The translations under genes and the position numbers were made by a program. Source: a virus. From it: DNA of 64,000 nucleotides. A model generated the notes under the pieces. It worked only from the letters and a program-made list of their open reading frames with translations. It had not been told where the DNA came from and searched no databases. The stretch spans positions 92,994 to 156,993 of IMG/VR virus record IMGVR_UViG_3300032224_000723; one strand, given 5' to 3'. Of the stretch, positions 35,022-48,500 are shown piece by piece; the first letter of the stretch is position 1, and the number at the start of each line of letters is the position of its first letter.

Positions 35022-36458
35022 TTATAGTATCACTGCCATAATTTGGCGTTTTTCGTAATTTCTATCTTCTACTAGAGATTTGGCAAAAATGCTATGACCT
35101 TTAACATCTCTAAATGCCGCACTTTCTGCATATCCTGGCTCATCTGATGTTACCAATGGGTCACCTTTGGATACTTGTCCCACCACATTAACCAGCACCT
35201 TACCACGCAATGCTACTGGTAAGCCAGTGCTTTCGCTGTTCATTAAATATGCTGGATCTGTAGAAATTACTCCCGCTACCCTAGTATCCGCAAAACTAGT
35301 AGTTGTAGTGATCTCTTGTGCTCCGCCAAATATAACCACAGTGCCAGGCAAATAATTATTATCTGCTAGATATTTTTCTGCCAAGTCAGCATAATTGGAC
35401 TGCATTGCTGTTGCATATACTGTGCTATACCAGCTTGCACTACTACCCAACGTATAGGTATTTGCTGTTGTTGGTACAATATTTTGAGAATTTAATTGTC
35501 CACCTAATCCCAAAGTAGATCCAATGGTTACCGAATTGTTTACAGTTAATGCGCTGGCTGTTATATTGGCATTTGATGTAATTGCTGCCGCTGTTGTTGC
35601 GCCTGATATACCAAGTGTAGTACCAATTGTCACTGAATTATTAACTGCTAATCCATTTACTGTGGTATTTCCAGATGTTACAAGAGTAGTGCCTATAGTA
35701 GCAAATGTGTTAACTTGCAAAGAAGCCGCAGTACCTTTGCCCGTCACCGTTAATGCACCGCCTATTGTTTCGCTGCCTGAAATATTTGTATTAGAAAAAG
35801 AACCAATTGTTGTAGATATATTACCAACAGTGGCATTACCTACAATCCATAGGTTACCACCAGCACTGATACCCCCACCTACTTGTAATGCACCAGTTGC
35901 ATTGGCAGTGGTTGCAGAAGCATTGCTGATTAGCATCTGACCCACTTGCATTGTGCCTAATGTGGCCCCACCGCTGATAATACCAGTATTAGCATTGCCT
36001 GCTGTTGCACCAGCATAAACTAAATATCCTGTGCTGTTTTGACGATATAAGGCAGCAGTGGATGCCGTTGTACCTACATAATAGTAAAATCTAAATCCAA
36101 TGTCTCTACCATCATCACTGGTCCATGGTGCTAAATTACTATTAAACGTGTGCAAATCAATGATACTACTATTAGAACTTAAATTTTGACTGCTGGTACT
36201 TGTTGTTGTTCCAATAACGTTCAAATTTCCAGTTACAGTAAGGTTAGCAACTGTGCTGGTTAAATTTGCAGTAATCGCGCCAGTTAGATTCAAATTACCA
36301 GTTTGTACGTAAGATTTAACATTTGAAAATGACGTTTGGTATGTAGTAACATTTCCGCTAGCAACACTAGCTATCAAAGGCATTGACAATGATGTAGTAG
36401 TACCCGACGTAAGCTGGGTTGACGTAATATTGGGTAATTGACTAATTTGTACTGACAT
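35022..36458 (-). CDS. Tail fibre-like virion protein
   Basis: A 478-residue protein made mostly of short beta repeats (TVNGLAVNNSVTIGTTLGISG, LTVNNSVTIGSTLGLGG). The C-terminal ~120-residue module is NYADLAEKYLADNNYLPGT...ALRGKVLVNVVGQVSKGDPL, shared with the gene at 32643. Around 85-150 a segment TSDDGRDIGFRFYYYVG resembles fibre domains. It is likely a trimeric appendage. The shared end module may assist folding or attachment, which is inference. An AATAAATA box lies upstream. Confidence 0.78.
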   Translation of the reverse strand: MSVQISQLPNITSTQLTSGTTTSLSMPLIASVASGNVTTYQTSFSNVKSYVQTGNLNLTGAITANLTSTVANLTVTGNLNVIGTTTSTSSQNLSSNSSIIDLHTFNSNLAPWTSDDGRDIGFRFYYYVGTTASTAALYRQNSTGYLVYAGATAGNANTGIISGGATLGTMQVGQMLISNASATTANATGALQVGGGISAGGNLWIVGNATVGNISTTIGSFSNTNISGSETIGGALTVTGKGTAASLQVNTFATIGTTLVTSGNTTVNGLAVNNSVTIGTTLGISGATTAAAITSNANITASALTVNNSVTIGSTLGLGGQLNSQNIVPTTANTYTLGSSASWYSTVYATAMQSNYADLAEKYLADNNYLPGTVVIFGGAQEITTTTSFADTRVAGVISTDPAYLMNSESTGLPVALRGKVLVNVVGQVSKGDPLVTSDEPGYAESAAFRDVKGHSIFAKSLVEDRNYEKRQIMAVIL

Positions 36459-36479
36459 TTTTAACCTTTTATATCTTTA

Positions 36480-36487
36480 TATTTATT
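36480..36487 (-). promoter_or_regulatory. Late-promoter-like box AATAAATA
   Basis: AATAAATA on the - strand, 21 bases before the ATG at 36458, within the 48-base gap after the giant gene. It is one of five similar boxes before leftward tail genes. Confidence 0.42.
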
Positions 36488-36506
36488 TTAAAATAACAAT
36501 GCACGA

Positions 36507-39500
36507 TTACTCTCTAACAAAGATAGCTTGTTCTTGACTGCTTACATATAATCCTAATCCATTTGTTGGGCTAGAGTATGTAGGTTCTGAGGTCAACAGT
36601 TCTGGAGTTTCTGTAGCTAATAGCGTTTCAGCAGTAAACAATCCAGCTTCAATAGCTAAACTAGAGACACCATACCCTGTATCATACCATAAATTGCTGG
36701 TAATATAAGTTTGTCCAGCTTTAAATGTTGCGTATCCTGTGGATGTTAATTGTTTTAATGTATCTACGTTCGGAGTCCAAGTATAATTATCGCTGTATGG
36801 GACTAATTGAACCGCACTTTCATCGTATACTGCTGACCCTGCTGTCAATGTACTTACACCTGTTCCCAATGTTGCTCTACGAATATTACTCAAAGTATTT
36901 GTAGTGGTATTGTTAGTCCAATATGTAATTCTTTCGCCGTTTACAAATATTACCCCAGGAACTGTTGCACTAGGGTTTGGATGTGATAGCACTGAAGAAT
37001 TGGCCACTGTAATTGTGTTTGAAGTTGTAGAAATTATGTTAGTCGAAGCATTGGCAGACACTCTATAGTAACCATAGTTATCATTCATGTCTTTGAATAT
37101 CTTATAGCTAAACGTAGGATAATCATTTTGAGTCAAAATAGCAGTCGCAGTTGCTGGGCTTACATTGCTTCCAGTTATTATGACATTGGGGATAGTTGTA
37201 TACTGTGTACCTGCTGAGACAATACTGATAGACATAATACTACCATTCGCGTCTAAAATTGGGGTTACTGTTGCCCCAGTTCCTGTTGTACCTGATATAG
37301 TTACAGATATAGTGTTTGCGGTATATCCCAATCCGCCATCAACTACTTCAATACTACCAACTTCAAAGCCGTTGGTTGCAACCCAACTAGAATAACTCAA
37401 TGAAGCTGCGTTTGTTGCAAATGTAGTAACAGTTATATCTAGTGTGTCAAACACTCTACCTGGTATTAGTTCTTCAGGAGCATGGCTGCTGTATGTGTCA
37501 ACATATCCGCCGCCGTCGATAATAATATCTTCAGGTCTAATACCCAAACTAGTGTCAGTGTATGAGCTTTGAATTACACTGTCAAGTATACTGTCACTTA
37601 TTACAGGATTCCCTTCTGCGTCAATGTCAAACGGATCAAACGGTGAAGAATCAAATCCTGCTACCGCAAACCCACCAGTGTCAGTATATAGTAATCCGTC
37701 AACCAATACGCCTGGATAATTTATTCCACTTTGTAATAATGAAGGATTTTTACCTGCTTGTCCCACTCCCGGATTGTAGTATGCTTGTATCCTGTCATTT
37801 GCATTGTTAAATTTATAAGCAGGGTATACAGTCAAATAATTTCCATTGAATGATGATCCGCTAGTAAAGTTTGAGTTTACAAAATATCCAACACCGTTGT
37901 AACTAATAATAGTTCCAGTTGTATAACTTGTATTAGCAGTCCAATCTAACACAGTGGTGCTGTAAGTTATACGGTCGTATGTTAGGGTTGTTTTTACTTT
38001 TCTAATAGTTTCATTGGCTAATTGAGCATATGCAACTGCACCTGTGCCATTGCCACCAGATATAGTTACTGTTGGTTGAGTAATATAATTTGATCCACCA
38101 TACAATACTTCTATTTTACTGACTTTTCCGTTTGAAATTAACGCCCTTGCTACGGCATCATTCCCAATAGAGCTCCCTGTTATAGTAACTACTGGTGCTT
38201 GAGTATAACCGCTGCCACTGTTTTCAATTGTGATGTAATCAACATAGTATTCGTAAGTTAACAACCAGTCTCTATATTGTGGAGACTGTAGCTCGGTAGC
38301 ATCTTGAATAAATGTTCCACTTGGGCTGCGATATACACCCAATACTTTATCATAGAAAGGAGGAACATCAAAGTCTGTGACATATCCTGTTAAGTTGTCA
38401 CTTCCTTGATAATCTAATACGTATTCTCTGATAGTAGTTTTATAAGGCTTAACTTCTTCAATGTATTGTTTATAGTATTCTTGGTTATCTTTAGTGTAAA
38501 TTTGAGGTTGATTTAATCCTCTGAATTTGTGCAGCACATCAATGAAGCTAGTTTTAAATACCCAGTCTACATATTTTTGTTCGTCAAGCACATAGTAAAT
38601 GAACACATAGAACAACTCTAAGAAGTTTTCTCTTAATTGATTTATAAATAAATCATTTCTTAGTGCGCTGAGAATATTTCGAAGTTCAATACTAGGATTT
38701 TGGTCAAAGCGTTGAGTATCAAAATTATCGTTACCAAAGCCCATGCCATAGTCTACTAAATTGTATAAGTTTTCAGTTAATGCAATGGTACCAGACTGTA
38801 TGCCGACTGTGTTTACAATATTAGGAAATACTTGCAACAACAACCAGTTACCTTGTCCGTTATTTAGAACTTTGACAATGTCTTGTGACTTTAACGGCAA
38901 GGTAGACAAATCAGCATAGGTGTTAACTGTGTATTTTGGCCTTGTTGTTTTATCAAATCCAGTAGCATACCAATCAACATATTTCCAGTAATCAGAAGTT
39001 CTATAACTCTGTACTCTAGACAACAACCAAGTATTGTTAGATTGTTTAGTATAGATAGACCATAAATTGTTTACAGTGCTGTCAGAAACAACCAACACTT
39101 TGTAATTTGCAGGCTGAATAATAATATTCAAATATGTAAGTTCTTCGTAGGTATTAACAGACAAATCAAATACATCAGTGCCTGCAACAGGTAAAAGTTC
39201 TCCTGAACTTAGAGTAGTTAAATTATATCCTTGACTTATGATGTTTTTAGCAAAAACACTGTTAACATAAGTCACCATCTCTTTGACTGCTTGCAGTCTG
39301 TCAATGAACACGGACTGACGAGGACGAATATCAATACCATATCTATTTTGTACAGCTAGTTTTGGATCAGGTACAGGATTTCCAAATAAATCTTGTCCGC
39401 TGACACTGTCCACTAACTTGTTGTAAATGTTATTTGGTATATCACTGGCTTTGCCGCCTTTTTCAGGAACCAGTGCGTATTCACTGTGTATTATGTTGTT

Positions 39501-42500
39501 ATTGATCTGCGATGCATAATCAATGTGTAATATAACATCTTTGCCTGATACATCTTTATTAAGATTATAAACAGCCACACTGTCATCTCGCAATGCCGCC
39601 ATGTATTTTATACCACTAGATTTAGGATTAGTGATATAATCAGCAATCGTTACCGTAGGTATTAATCTACCAAATTTATTTTCAGTGACTGTGGTTTTAT
39701 TTTTTACCCAGTAATAATAAGTTACTGTTGGGATGTTTGTATTAGGATCAACATAAATTAATGTCGAATATGCAGTATTATCTGCGTACTTAGGCTCGCC
39801 ATCGCCACCTTTGGCTATGTACTGGCTTGGTGGATATATACTCTCTACCCATTCATATACATCTACGCTACTGCCTGGGAATAATCTACCCCAGTTTGTA
39901 GTTCTATATTTTATAGATCCTTGTTCGTAGTCAATGAATCTTACTGTTGAAAGATCCCACCAAACTTGACCAACTTGGGTGTCATTCCAATGTAGGCTTG
40001 TGCTACTAGATACTGTGGTAGCATTGGCTACGTTATAAACAGCAGGATCGTAGTCTGTTTTATAGGTAATATCTTGTTCAGCAACACCCAGTATCTTACC
40101 TTTCAAAGGATCAATGTAATCTAAATTATACATTATGGTTTGAGAAGATGCGCTGTAAACGTAATTCTTTAATATTGAGTCAATGTCTACTTTAGGCCCA
40201 CCTGAACGAATAACGTCCCAACCGTTTAATCCTTGTGTATTTTTAAATTGATATACTATACCAGTGTTTTTGTTATACGTACTATCTGTGTATGATCCAA
40301 CTATCAAGTTGTAGGTATTAACATCTATGTCATGCCCAAATCCTACCTTAGATTTCAATCCAGGATAAGGTGTTAGACGCTCAACAAAATTAAATGCTCC
40401 AGGATAGTTAATAGAATTTCTGCTGTCTAGTAGATAGCTGAATGTCCATACACTTCCGCTGGTTTGTATGTAGTCCTTGAATTTTGTAGCAGTTCCGTCA
40501 AATGTAACTTCAAATGTTGCTGTATTTGTTGCATCAAATGTAGTGGGTTCTAATGTGTTTGCAATGTCGCTACCAACAAACAGCACATCGCTGTTATTAT
40601 TAATTTTAACTTTTTTACCAAAATAATCATATGAGTGATTATCATTGTTAAGAATTTGTTGTGTTTCAACAAATACATTTGCACCAATGTCGGTCAGTGC
40701 TGTTCCCACACCCGGTAATAAATTCAATTTATCGAATGCAAGTCTAGAGTCACTGATTAATACCAATTGTCCATCTACTCCAACGGCAGTAACACCAGGA
40801 ATATTTTTAGAATTAATTGCACTCACTACATAACTCAATCTAGTGTCACTGAATGTAACTTCAAAATTGTTAATACGAATACTGTCGCCGCTTTTTATTC
40901 TTGCAAAAGTTAGACTTGCGCCTACGTAGGCCTGGCCAGCTACGTTTTTATTCAACGTAACTATTTTGTTGGTTGTGTCAATAGACGAAATAGTATAACT
41001 ATTAGTTGAACTTATATTGCTGGTAGTTGAGTTTATTAAGTACATGCCAACAGTTAAACCAGCTACTGATGAAACTGTAACATTTGCTGTAGAGGCCGCA
41101 ACGTTAGTAGATATAGTTGTTGTTTGTTCAATTACGTTAGAGCAAATTACATTTCCATATACTTTGCCTTGATTCACTAGTCTATATACTGCACCATTAA
41201 AAACACCTGCTGTTGATTGATACGGAGCGCCAGCATATACACTACAGTTACGTGGGCAAAGGTCAACACTATAACCAAATTGCTGGTTGCTGTAACTAAC
41301 AGTTGGAGCAAGCTCTTGTATCTTGTTGAATTGATTTGTTTCTATACTAACAATAGCACCAGCATGAGGTGCTGTTGTAAACGTAACTTGGTTGCCCAGA
41401 GTTACAACATAATCAACTCCTATTGTTTTTAATGCTTTGTCAACATAAACTTTACTAACTGATAACAGTGAACGTTTAGTGGTAAAAATAGTTTGATTTG
41501 CGCCAGCAATAAAGTTTTCTACAGAACGATCATATACACTTACACTACCATAAATTCCAGAAGTGTTACCTACTACTATGTTGGCAAGTGGTGCACCTAT
41601 TACAACTTGTGCACCATCTGTTGAACTAGCAACACTGTAACCAAATTGGCTAGATGCATTTGAATGAGCAATACTTGTAATGTATCTATACCCAGGATTT
41701 TGTCTAACAACAATATTACCAAGTCCAGTGTTGGAGGTAAACGTTATAGTATTTCCACTGATAGTAAAATCAACATTGGGGACATAATCTCTTGTGCTTC
41801 TTGCAACATATAAAAATTCTTGACTGCTAGGAGTAAAGTTTAATGTAAATGTTTTTGTGGTTGCATTAGCAGGAGCAATAGTATAACTTAGAGCAGTAAC
41901 AGAACTGTCATATGCATATACATAAACTTTGCCTGCGCCAGGAGCACCCACATACAACCACTGTTCGTCATCACTTAGTGATACACTAGTACCAAATTGT
42001 GATGCTGCAACATTGGCTGTTAAAATTTGATTTGTAGTCAGTGTACCAGTAAAGTCTTTAGTAAAGCCAACTACATACCCTATATTACTGCTACTGGTAG
42101 GTGCTCCAACTAATACATTGGTGCGGCCAAAGTCAATACTAGAGCCCATTCCTGACGCATTGGCAGCTAGTGTGCTTGTTGTTCCGCCTTCGTAAAAATC
42201 GCCAGTATATGACTGCAACATAGTAGTAACTGCACCAGTATTTGAACTGTATCCAGGTTGACCAATTAATGCGAATGTCCCGTCTGTTGATATCTTTACA
42301 GCTGACCCATAGTTAACATTGGCATCGGACTGACTTTGGGGTAATCGTTTTAAAAATGTCCATGGTTCAGACTTATTATAGACTTCCCACTGACTGTTAG
42401 CGCCTTCATTTATCCATACTTTATTATTAACCGACCAACCATTTGCAGGAGTATAGGATGTTACTTGACTCGCATAATCAAATCGCATGCTGACCAATTT

Positions 42501-45500
42501 GTATAATGGGCTAAATCCTGTTACTTTGCTAAAGCCTGTTAACGAACCAGTAAAATCTGCCACAAAGGTAGTTAAAGATGGAACATATGATATCTTGTAA
42601 AATCCCTTGTAGGTATTGTATCCAGTAACCACTACAACATCGCCAACTGCAAGATTATGATTTTTATCTGTAGTAAATTGAAGTTTATTGTTTAATGCAT
42701 TGGCGATTTCAGTTACATTTTTATTTGTATCAGATACTCTATATACATTCCAGTCTTGATTGAAATCGGCCACAGTCCAAATAGTTGAGCCTACGTCAAT
42801 ATTTGCTATATTTCCACTTAGTGTGGAGAAATTTGATAGATCAAATACTGTGTAGTCAATGTCATCAATATTAACAAAACCTGCAGACTTCAAATCCTCG
42901 ACATAAGAACTTTCGGCAGTTCTGTTTAATAAAAATGGAGGAGCCCATGTGGGAGATGATGTTTTATAAATTTCAAAATCTTCTGTGTACACAGAAGAAT
43001 AAGTCACAGTGTGATCATCAACTACCTCTAAACTGGTAGGATTGTTTAATACATACTGTTCGTCTAGAACTAATTCAACAAACTGATTGGTGTCTAAACT
43101 TCCATAAGCACCAACTCTAAATGCCCAATTTTCAGTGATAGTATAACTGGTTTGATCTGGGCCTAGTTTAACTCTGCCCAACGCATCTATGGCGTTCAAT
43201 GTGCCTTTTTCTTTAATAAACCCTTGGTAGAATTTGACCTGAGTTACGTCATCCAAAGCCAAATCATTCAAATAGTTTCTGTTTCTGTAACCAATAAGTC
43301 CTAAACCAAATAAGTCAAATTCGTTTTCTAAATTTACTTTGTCTACATTGTAGAAGTTTTTACTTAATGAGCTGTTACGAGCAAAATTGCTTAGTAAACC
43401 AGTTTTAATTTTAGCTTTTTCTACTGGTAGCCAGTTGTTAAAATTAAATTCGTCTGTGCCTGGTAAGTTTTTACTAGCGGCATAGTAAATGTTTTTGTAT
43501 TCTACTAGATCACCTTTAAGGTAATCAGTAGAAGGCATCCAACTTTCAACACCTTCTTTGTTATATATAAAACCTGGAGGAGCAAACGTACCTGTCCATC
43601 CTGCGGTCTTGTTACCAATTAGCTTTAATTTAAATTGTCTTTGCCCAACAGTTGGATCATAGATAATGTCATTGAATTGTGTAGTATTTTCAAAAATTAT
43701 CACATGTTCATATTGAACAGTCCTCAAGTCCAAGAACCCTATCATGTCGCCATTCTTAACGTCAATGGATACCGTAAAATTGTTGTCTTGTCTAACTACT
43801 GAGTATGCATCAGAATCTAATACTGTGTAATTCTGCGTCATTACTTTGCTGCCATAAAAACTATTTGTAATAGCATCTACAACAGAATCAGCAGACCTAA
43901 ATTTAATTGTATCACCAGCTGGGTTTAACACTAAAATACTGTCTACTGCCCAGCCTTGCTGTGCCCAGAATAAAAATTCTTTTGTGCTTAATTCCCAGTT
44001 ACGAATTTGTCCTAAATCTGGATCATATGTATTGAACAAGAATCCCAAACTAATCAAATATCTTTCATATCCTGCTAGGAATGATGCAACTTGCTGATAG
44101 TTGGTGAATGTTGTGCCATAAGGAACAATAACTTTATAACTTGCAAATTCTTCATAGTATTGAACAGATTTTCCTACTGTAGTCACTGTTATACTTGTGC
44201 CAGTGATAACTGGTGGTGCTATAACAAAATACGGGTGTGTGGTGTCGTATCCGCTTACTTGCCACCCATCACTGCGTTTTTCTATTATTACTGCACTATA
44301 TCTTGGATTTCCCATTGGTGTTGATTTATTCAACACTAAATCAATATCAGCGTCTGGTATCAAAATAGATTCATTAGTACTATTTGGACTGTTTTGTTCT
44401 GCCAAAACTTTAAAATATTGTTTACCACTGAACCCAGCCATACGATAACTCAATTGAATATTATAGTTACGTATATAATTCAACAAATCTGTTTTATCTG
44501 TTATTCCTAGGCCAGTCAAATAATCACTGATCCAGTTAATATAACTAGAACTTCTACTGGTAACACCCGATGATGATGTGTAACTGTTAACATCAATATC
44601 TGCAGGAGTCAGTCGTTGATTGGTTGTGGTTACCAAATACTGATCTAATGTTGTATTGTATTTGTATTTGCTGGTAGCAATACCCAATGCAAAATATTTT
44701 GCTGGGTGAATAAGAGCAGAAATATATTGCAATGCAAACGGATAATCGCTGCTGTTACGCCATGCGGTTTCAGTTGGGCTATATTGACCCACTTGCCAGT
44801 TGTTGTCAAAGCTGTTTAAATCATACTTTTGAGTCAGCAAGCCAATTGGCGGTTTCAATTCACCATTTTCATTAACTGGGATAATGTTTAATAATCCAGG
44901 GCGGGCAAACCTCAAGTCTATACCTTGTCGTTCACCATCTGCGATGTAACCATTTTGTAAATCTGTCCACAATACAGTATTACCGCCAGTGTATGGTGCT
45001 GGCCCATAATATGTTTCCCACCAGTCTGGTTTTGTACTGAATCCCAACATTTCCCATGGGTGAGTATGCGGCTGAGTGGTATCATAGAAATATTGAAAAC
45101 ATGCACGCCAAGACCCTGGTAATTTTGATCCGTCTATTACATCTAAGGCAGAACCGTAGTTATATGTAAATGGCACATCAAATTGATACGTTGAGTTTGT
45201 AATATAATCTAAGTTGTTGTGCCCTACCCACTGCAAATATGATTTTGTCAATACTGCATTGTATTCAGGAAGGCTGTACCCAATGTCTCTAAATTTTCCA
45301 GGAATATTATCATAGATATTGAGCAAGTTAGGATCATAACTAATTTTAATATTGTTGTAAATTCTTTTTTCTAGTTCCAATAATAAATCGTCACGGAAGT
45401 CACCAAATGTTGGGGTTAAACTTCCGTCGTGTCCTACAATGAATGTTTGTGGAATTAAGTAAGTGTAGTCTGTTATGATCTCAGGTTGGTATTTTGGATA

Positions 45501-48500
45501 TAGGCCCAATTTACTAGGAGTTTCTGGTACATAGCATCCGTCGGTGTCATAATATTCGACTATAGTTAATACATCGTCTATATTTGGAAAATATGTGCTG
45601 GTAAAAGAAATACCAGGCGCTTGGGCTAAGAATGTATAGTCTTTGCCATAGATAAGTTGAGCACCATTGACATAAACAAGTACCGCTTTATTTGTTAACT
45701 CATTATTTGTAAACAAATTTGTAATTTCGTAATTACGCTGTGCAGGATCAAAAATATTATAAGAAATTGTATTTTTATTTGCGCCGTATGGAATCATATC
45801 ACTATAATACCAAGGGAACATTTTATTTTTAGAAATGTTTATTTGCCCTATGATAACGTCAACTGCACTGGCAGGGTCAGCGTAGTCTATGGCATTGCTA
45901 TGTGATGCTATAGTTAAAAACTTATTCTTAAATCTAGTATATTCTTGGCTAGCAGATGTAACTGAATTTACAAAATTATAATTGTTATCACACAAGAACA
46001 TTGAGGCATAACTTGTTGGCGCACTTTGTTGAACAATAGTGCCTCCTTGATTAGTCAATGTAATGTCTCTGATATTGCTTGCACCAGGGAAAGCACCTTT
46101 AAAAGCCAGTGAACTCTCTGCTAGTTTACCTAAATGGTTACGCATTTCCCCAAGTGTTGGACTAACAAAAGGAGAATTTTTAGCATTTAAATTTAAATTA
46201 TCAGGTATTTGATAAAAACCCAATTTGCTAACAGATCCACTGTATACTAAAAGATCTACTCTATCATTTGTTTTTAACTTGGCAGGGTTGATACTAATAA
46301 GTTTTGAATTATTGGGTATGTTATAAATTTGATAGCCTGTGCTAGATATCCTTTTATAATTTATAAACACCAATAGATTGTGTGAATATTGACTTAGGGC
46401 CGGGGTTACGTCAATAGCAAATGAATTATCAATACCATCGTATATGTATGAGATATCCTGATATTGTTTTGTGTTTTCTGATACTTTGGACCATACATTT
46501 AATTTTTGCACAGAGCCATTAACATTATTTTTATATAAAAATCCAATGTTTACTTTATCATTGTATGTTATACCATTTACAGTATAAACAAATGTATCAT
46601 TGTCAAAATTATTTTCAAATTCAATATCACCCACATTGTTAAAATTTCTATAGGACAATGGGAATCCTAATATAGGGTCTATTGTTCCAGTTCCTTCTTT
46701 ATAACTGAATATTTTTGTTCCAAGGAACGCATCAGTGGTATTAGCAATAGGATATTTTGAAGTATCACCTAAGCTAACGCCGTCGGAATCGAATACATCA
46801 AAACGTGGTGCTTGATTTATTGTAGTTTTTGTTTGTCCTGTTTCCCAATTGGCGCCGTTATACCAATAACTTTTACCTGCATTAGATAAACCAGACAACA
46901 CTGTAATAGTATCACCTTCTTGGACATCATGATCTGTGGGCTTTTCTAAGTGCAAGTGAATAACTGTAGGATCATTGGGACTATTGCCGACTTGGTCATA
47001 GAAATTTGCAACCCAAATTTTATGCACTGTTGCGGGGTCTTGGTCCGCGGCAAAAATAATACGCATACCATCAACGACTTTTACCCCGTCGATATACAAT
47101 CCTTCTTGTCCTTCTACAGTTAAAAACGGAGTTGTAATAGTATTGTCAAATAAATCAACAGGTTTTAACCCATTTCTACCAAAATCATATAACTGATAAT
47201 TAGGATTAAATTCAATGATGGGACGGGTTGCTCGCTGCGTTTGATCAAGAATTGCGACAGTGTTATTGTACCTTGCGGCAGCGTCAATTACATTTTTATG
47301 GAACCAACGATTATGTTTTGACCATAAATTAATATCTCTACTAGATCTGTTGATAGTAATATAATCTTGAGTTGCAAGGCTGGTTGAAGTATCTATACTT
47401 AGACTACCGTAAAAAGCACTGCCCACAAAGTAAGGATAAACTGGATTGCTGCCGTAGTCCTGTACAGCAAAATAAGCATATGTACCTAAAGGAAACTCAG
47501 GAGTTACACAATATCTTCCGTTGAATCTATCTAATGATCCTGTGCCTGTATATGAATAATCTTCAATAAATGCGCCTGGTAAAAATTCAAAGTCTACACT
47601 AGTACCAGCCACTACTGTAACATTGGTGTTTAATTGAACTTGATTAACGCCCTGTGTAAATTGACCTGGACCAACGGCAGAATGTAGACCGCAGTTTAAA
47701 ATCCATATATCGCCAGTGGGCAAGCCTGCTGTGTTGTTAGTGATCCGCATACCAGGATTTAAACCAAAAGTAGACGATACTGTAATTGTATTAGTAGAAT
47801 CAGCATTGGCACTTATAGTCACAGTTTGCTTAATAGGACGACCATACCCGTTACTTGTTGAAACGTAAGAGCTGGTCATTCGAATTGCACCGCTGTCTGC
47901 ATTTAAAGGATTGGCATAGCCAAATGGACCATAGATAGGATATCCGTCTGCTGCCCATCCGATTAATTTACTGTGCCCTGAATTATCAGTACTAAAATAG
48001 CCATTTAAGTTACTGGTAAAATATCCAAAATTTCCCCAAGCATTGGCTGTGATAAATGTACTGTCTCTGTAATGATATATTCCTTGATCGTCAGGACTTC
48101 CGCCATATTGGTCTTCACCGTTGATCAATACTTGACTGGCGTCATAGTGCCAATTTGTTCCATTTGTTCCTGGCACATACCAATCATTGCTAGGACCATA
48201 GATCACAATACCAGGTAAGGATACACCGATAATTCCAGATTGTAATATATTGCTTACGTGAGTACCTTGTGTATTTTGGCCAGCTCTATAAGGATAATGT
48301 AATGTAATATCTTGTGGAACAATGTAATTAGAATTATCTAAATTAGGGAAAGTGCCGCAGAGTATGTTAGTGCCATCAGGAATATCTGTTGTAGAAATTG
48401 TTAATTGATCTTTGGCTGTGTTTAATCTTGCAGTAACAGGTGCACCTGACGTGTTTGCATTTGCAAACCAAGTGGTTGGATTGTAGTTTGTGGTATATCC

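Noticed and set aside
35524-35940. Rightward 138-residue Val-rich frame antisense to a fibre gene
   Set aside because: Its composition reflects the complement of Asn/Thr/Gly repeats; no start signal.
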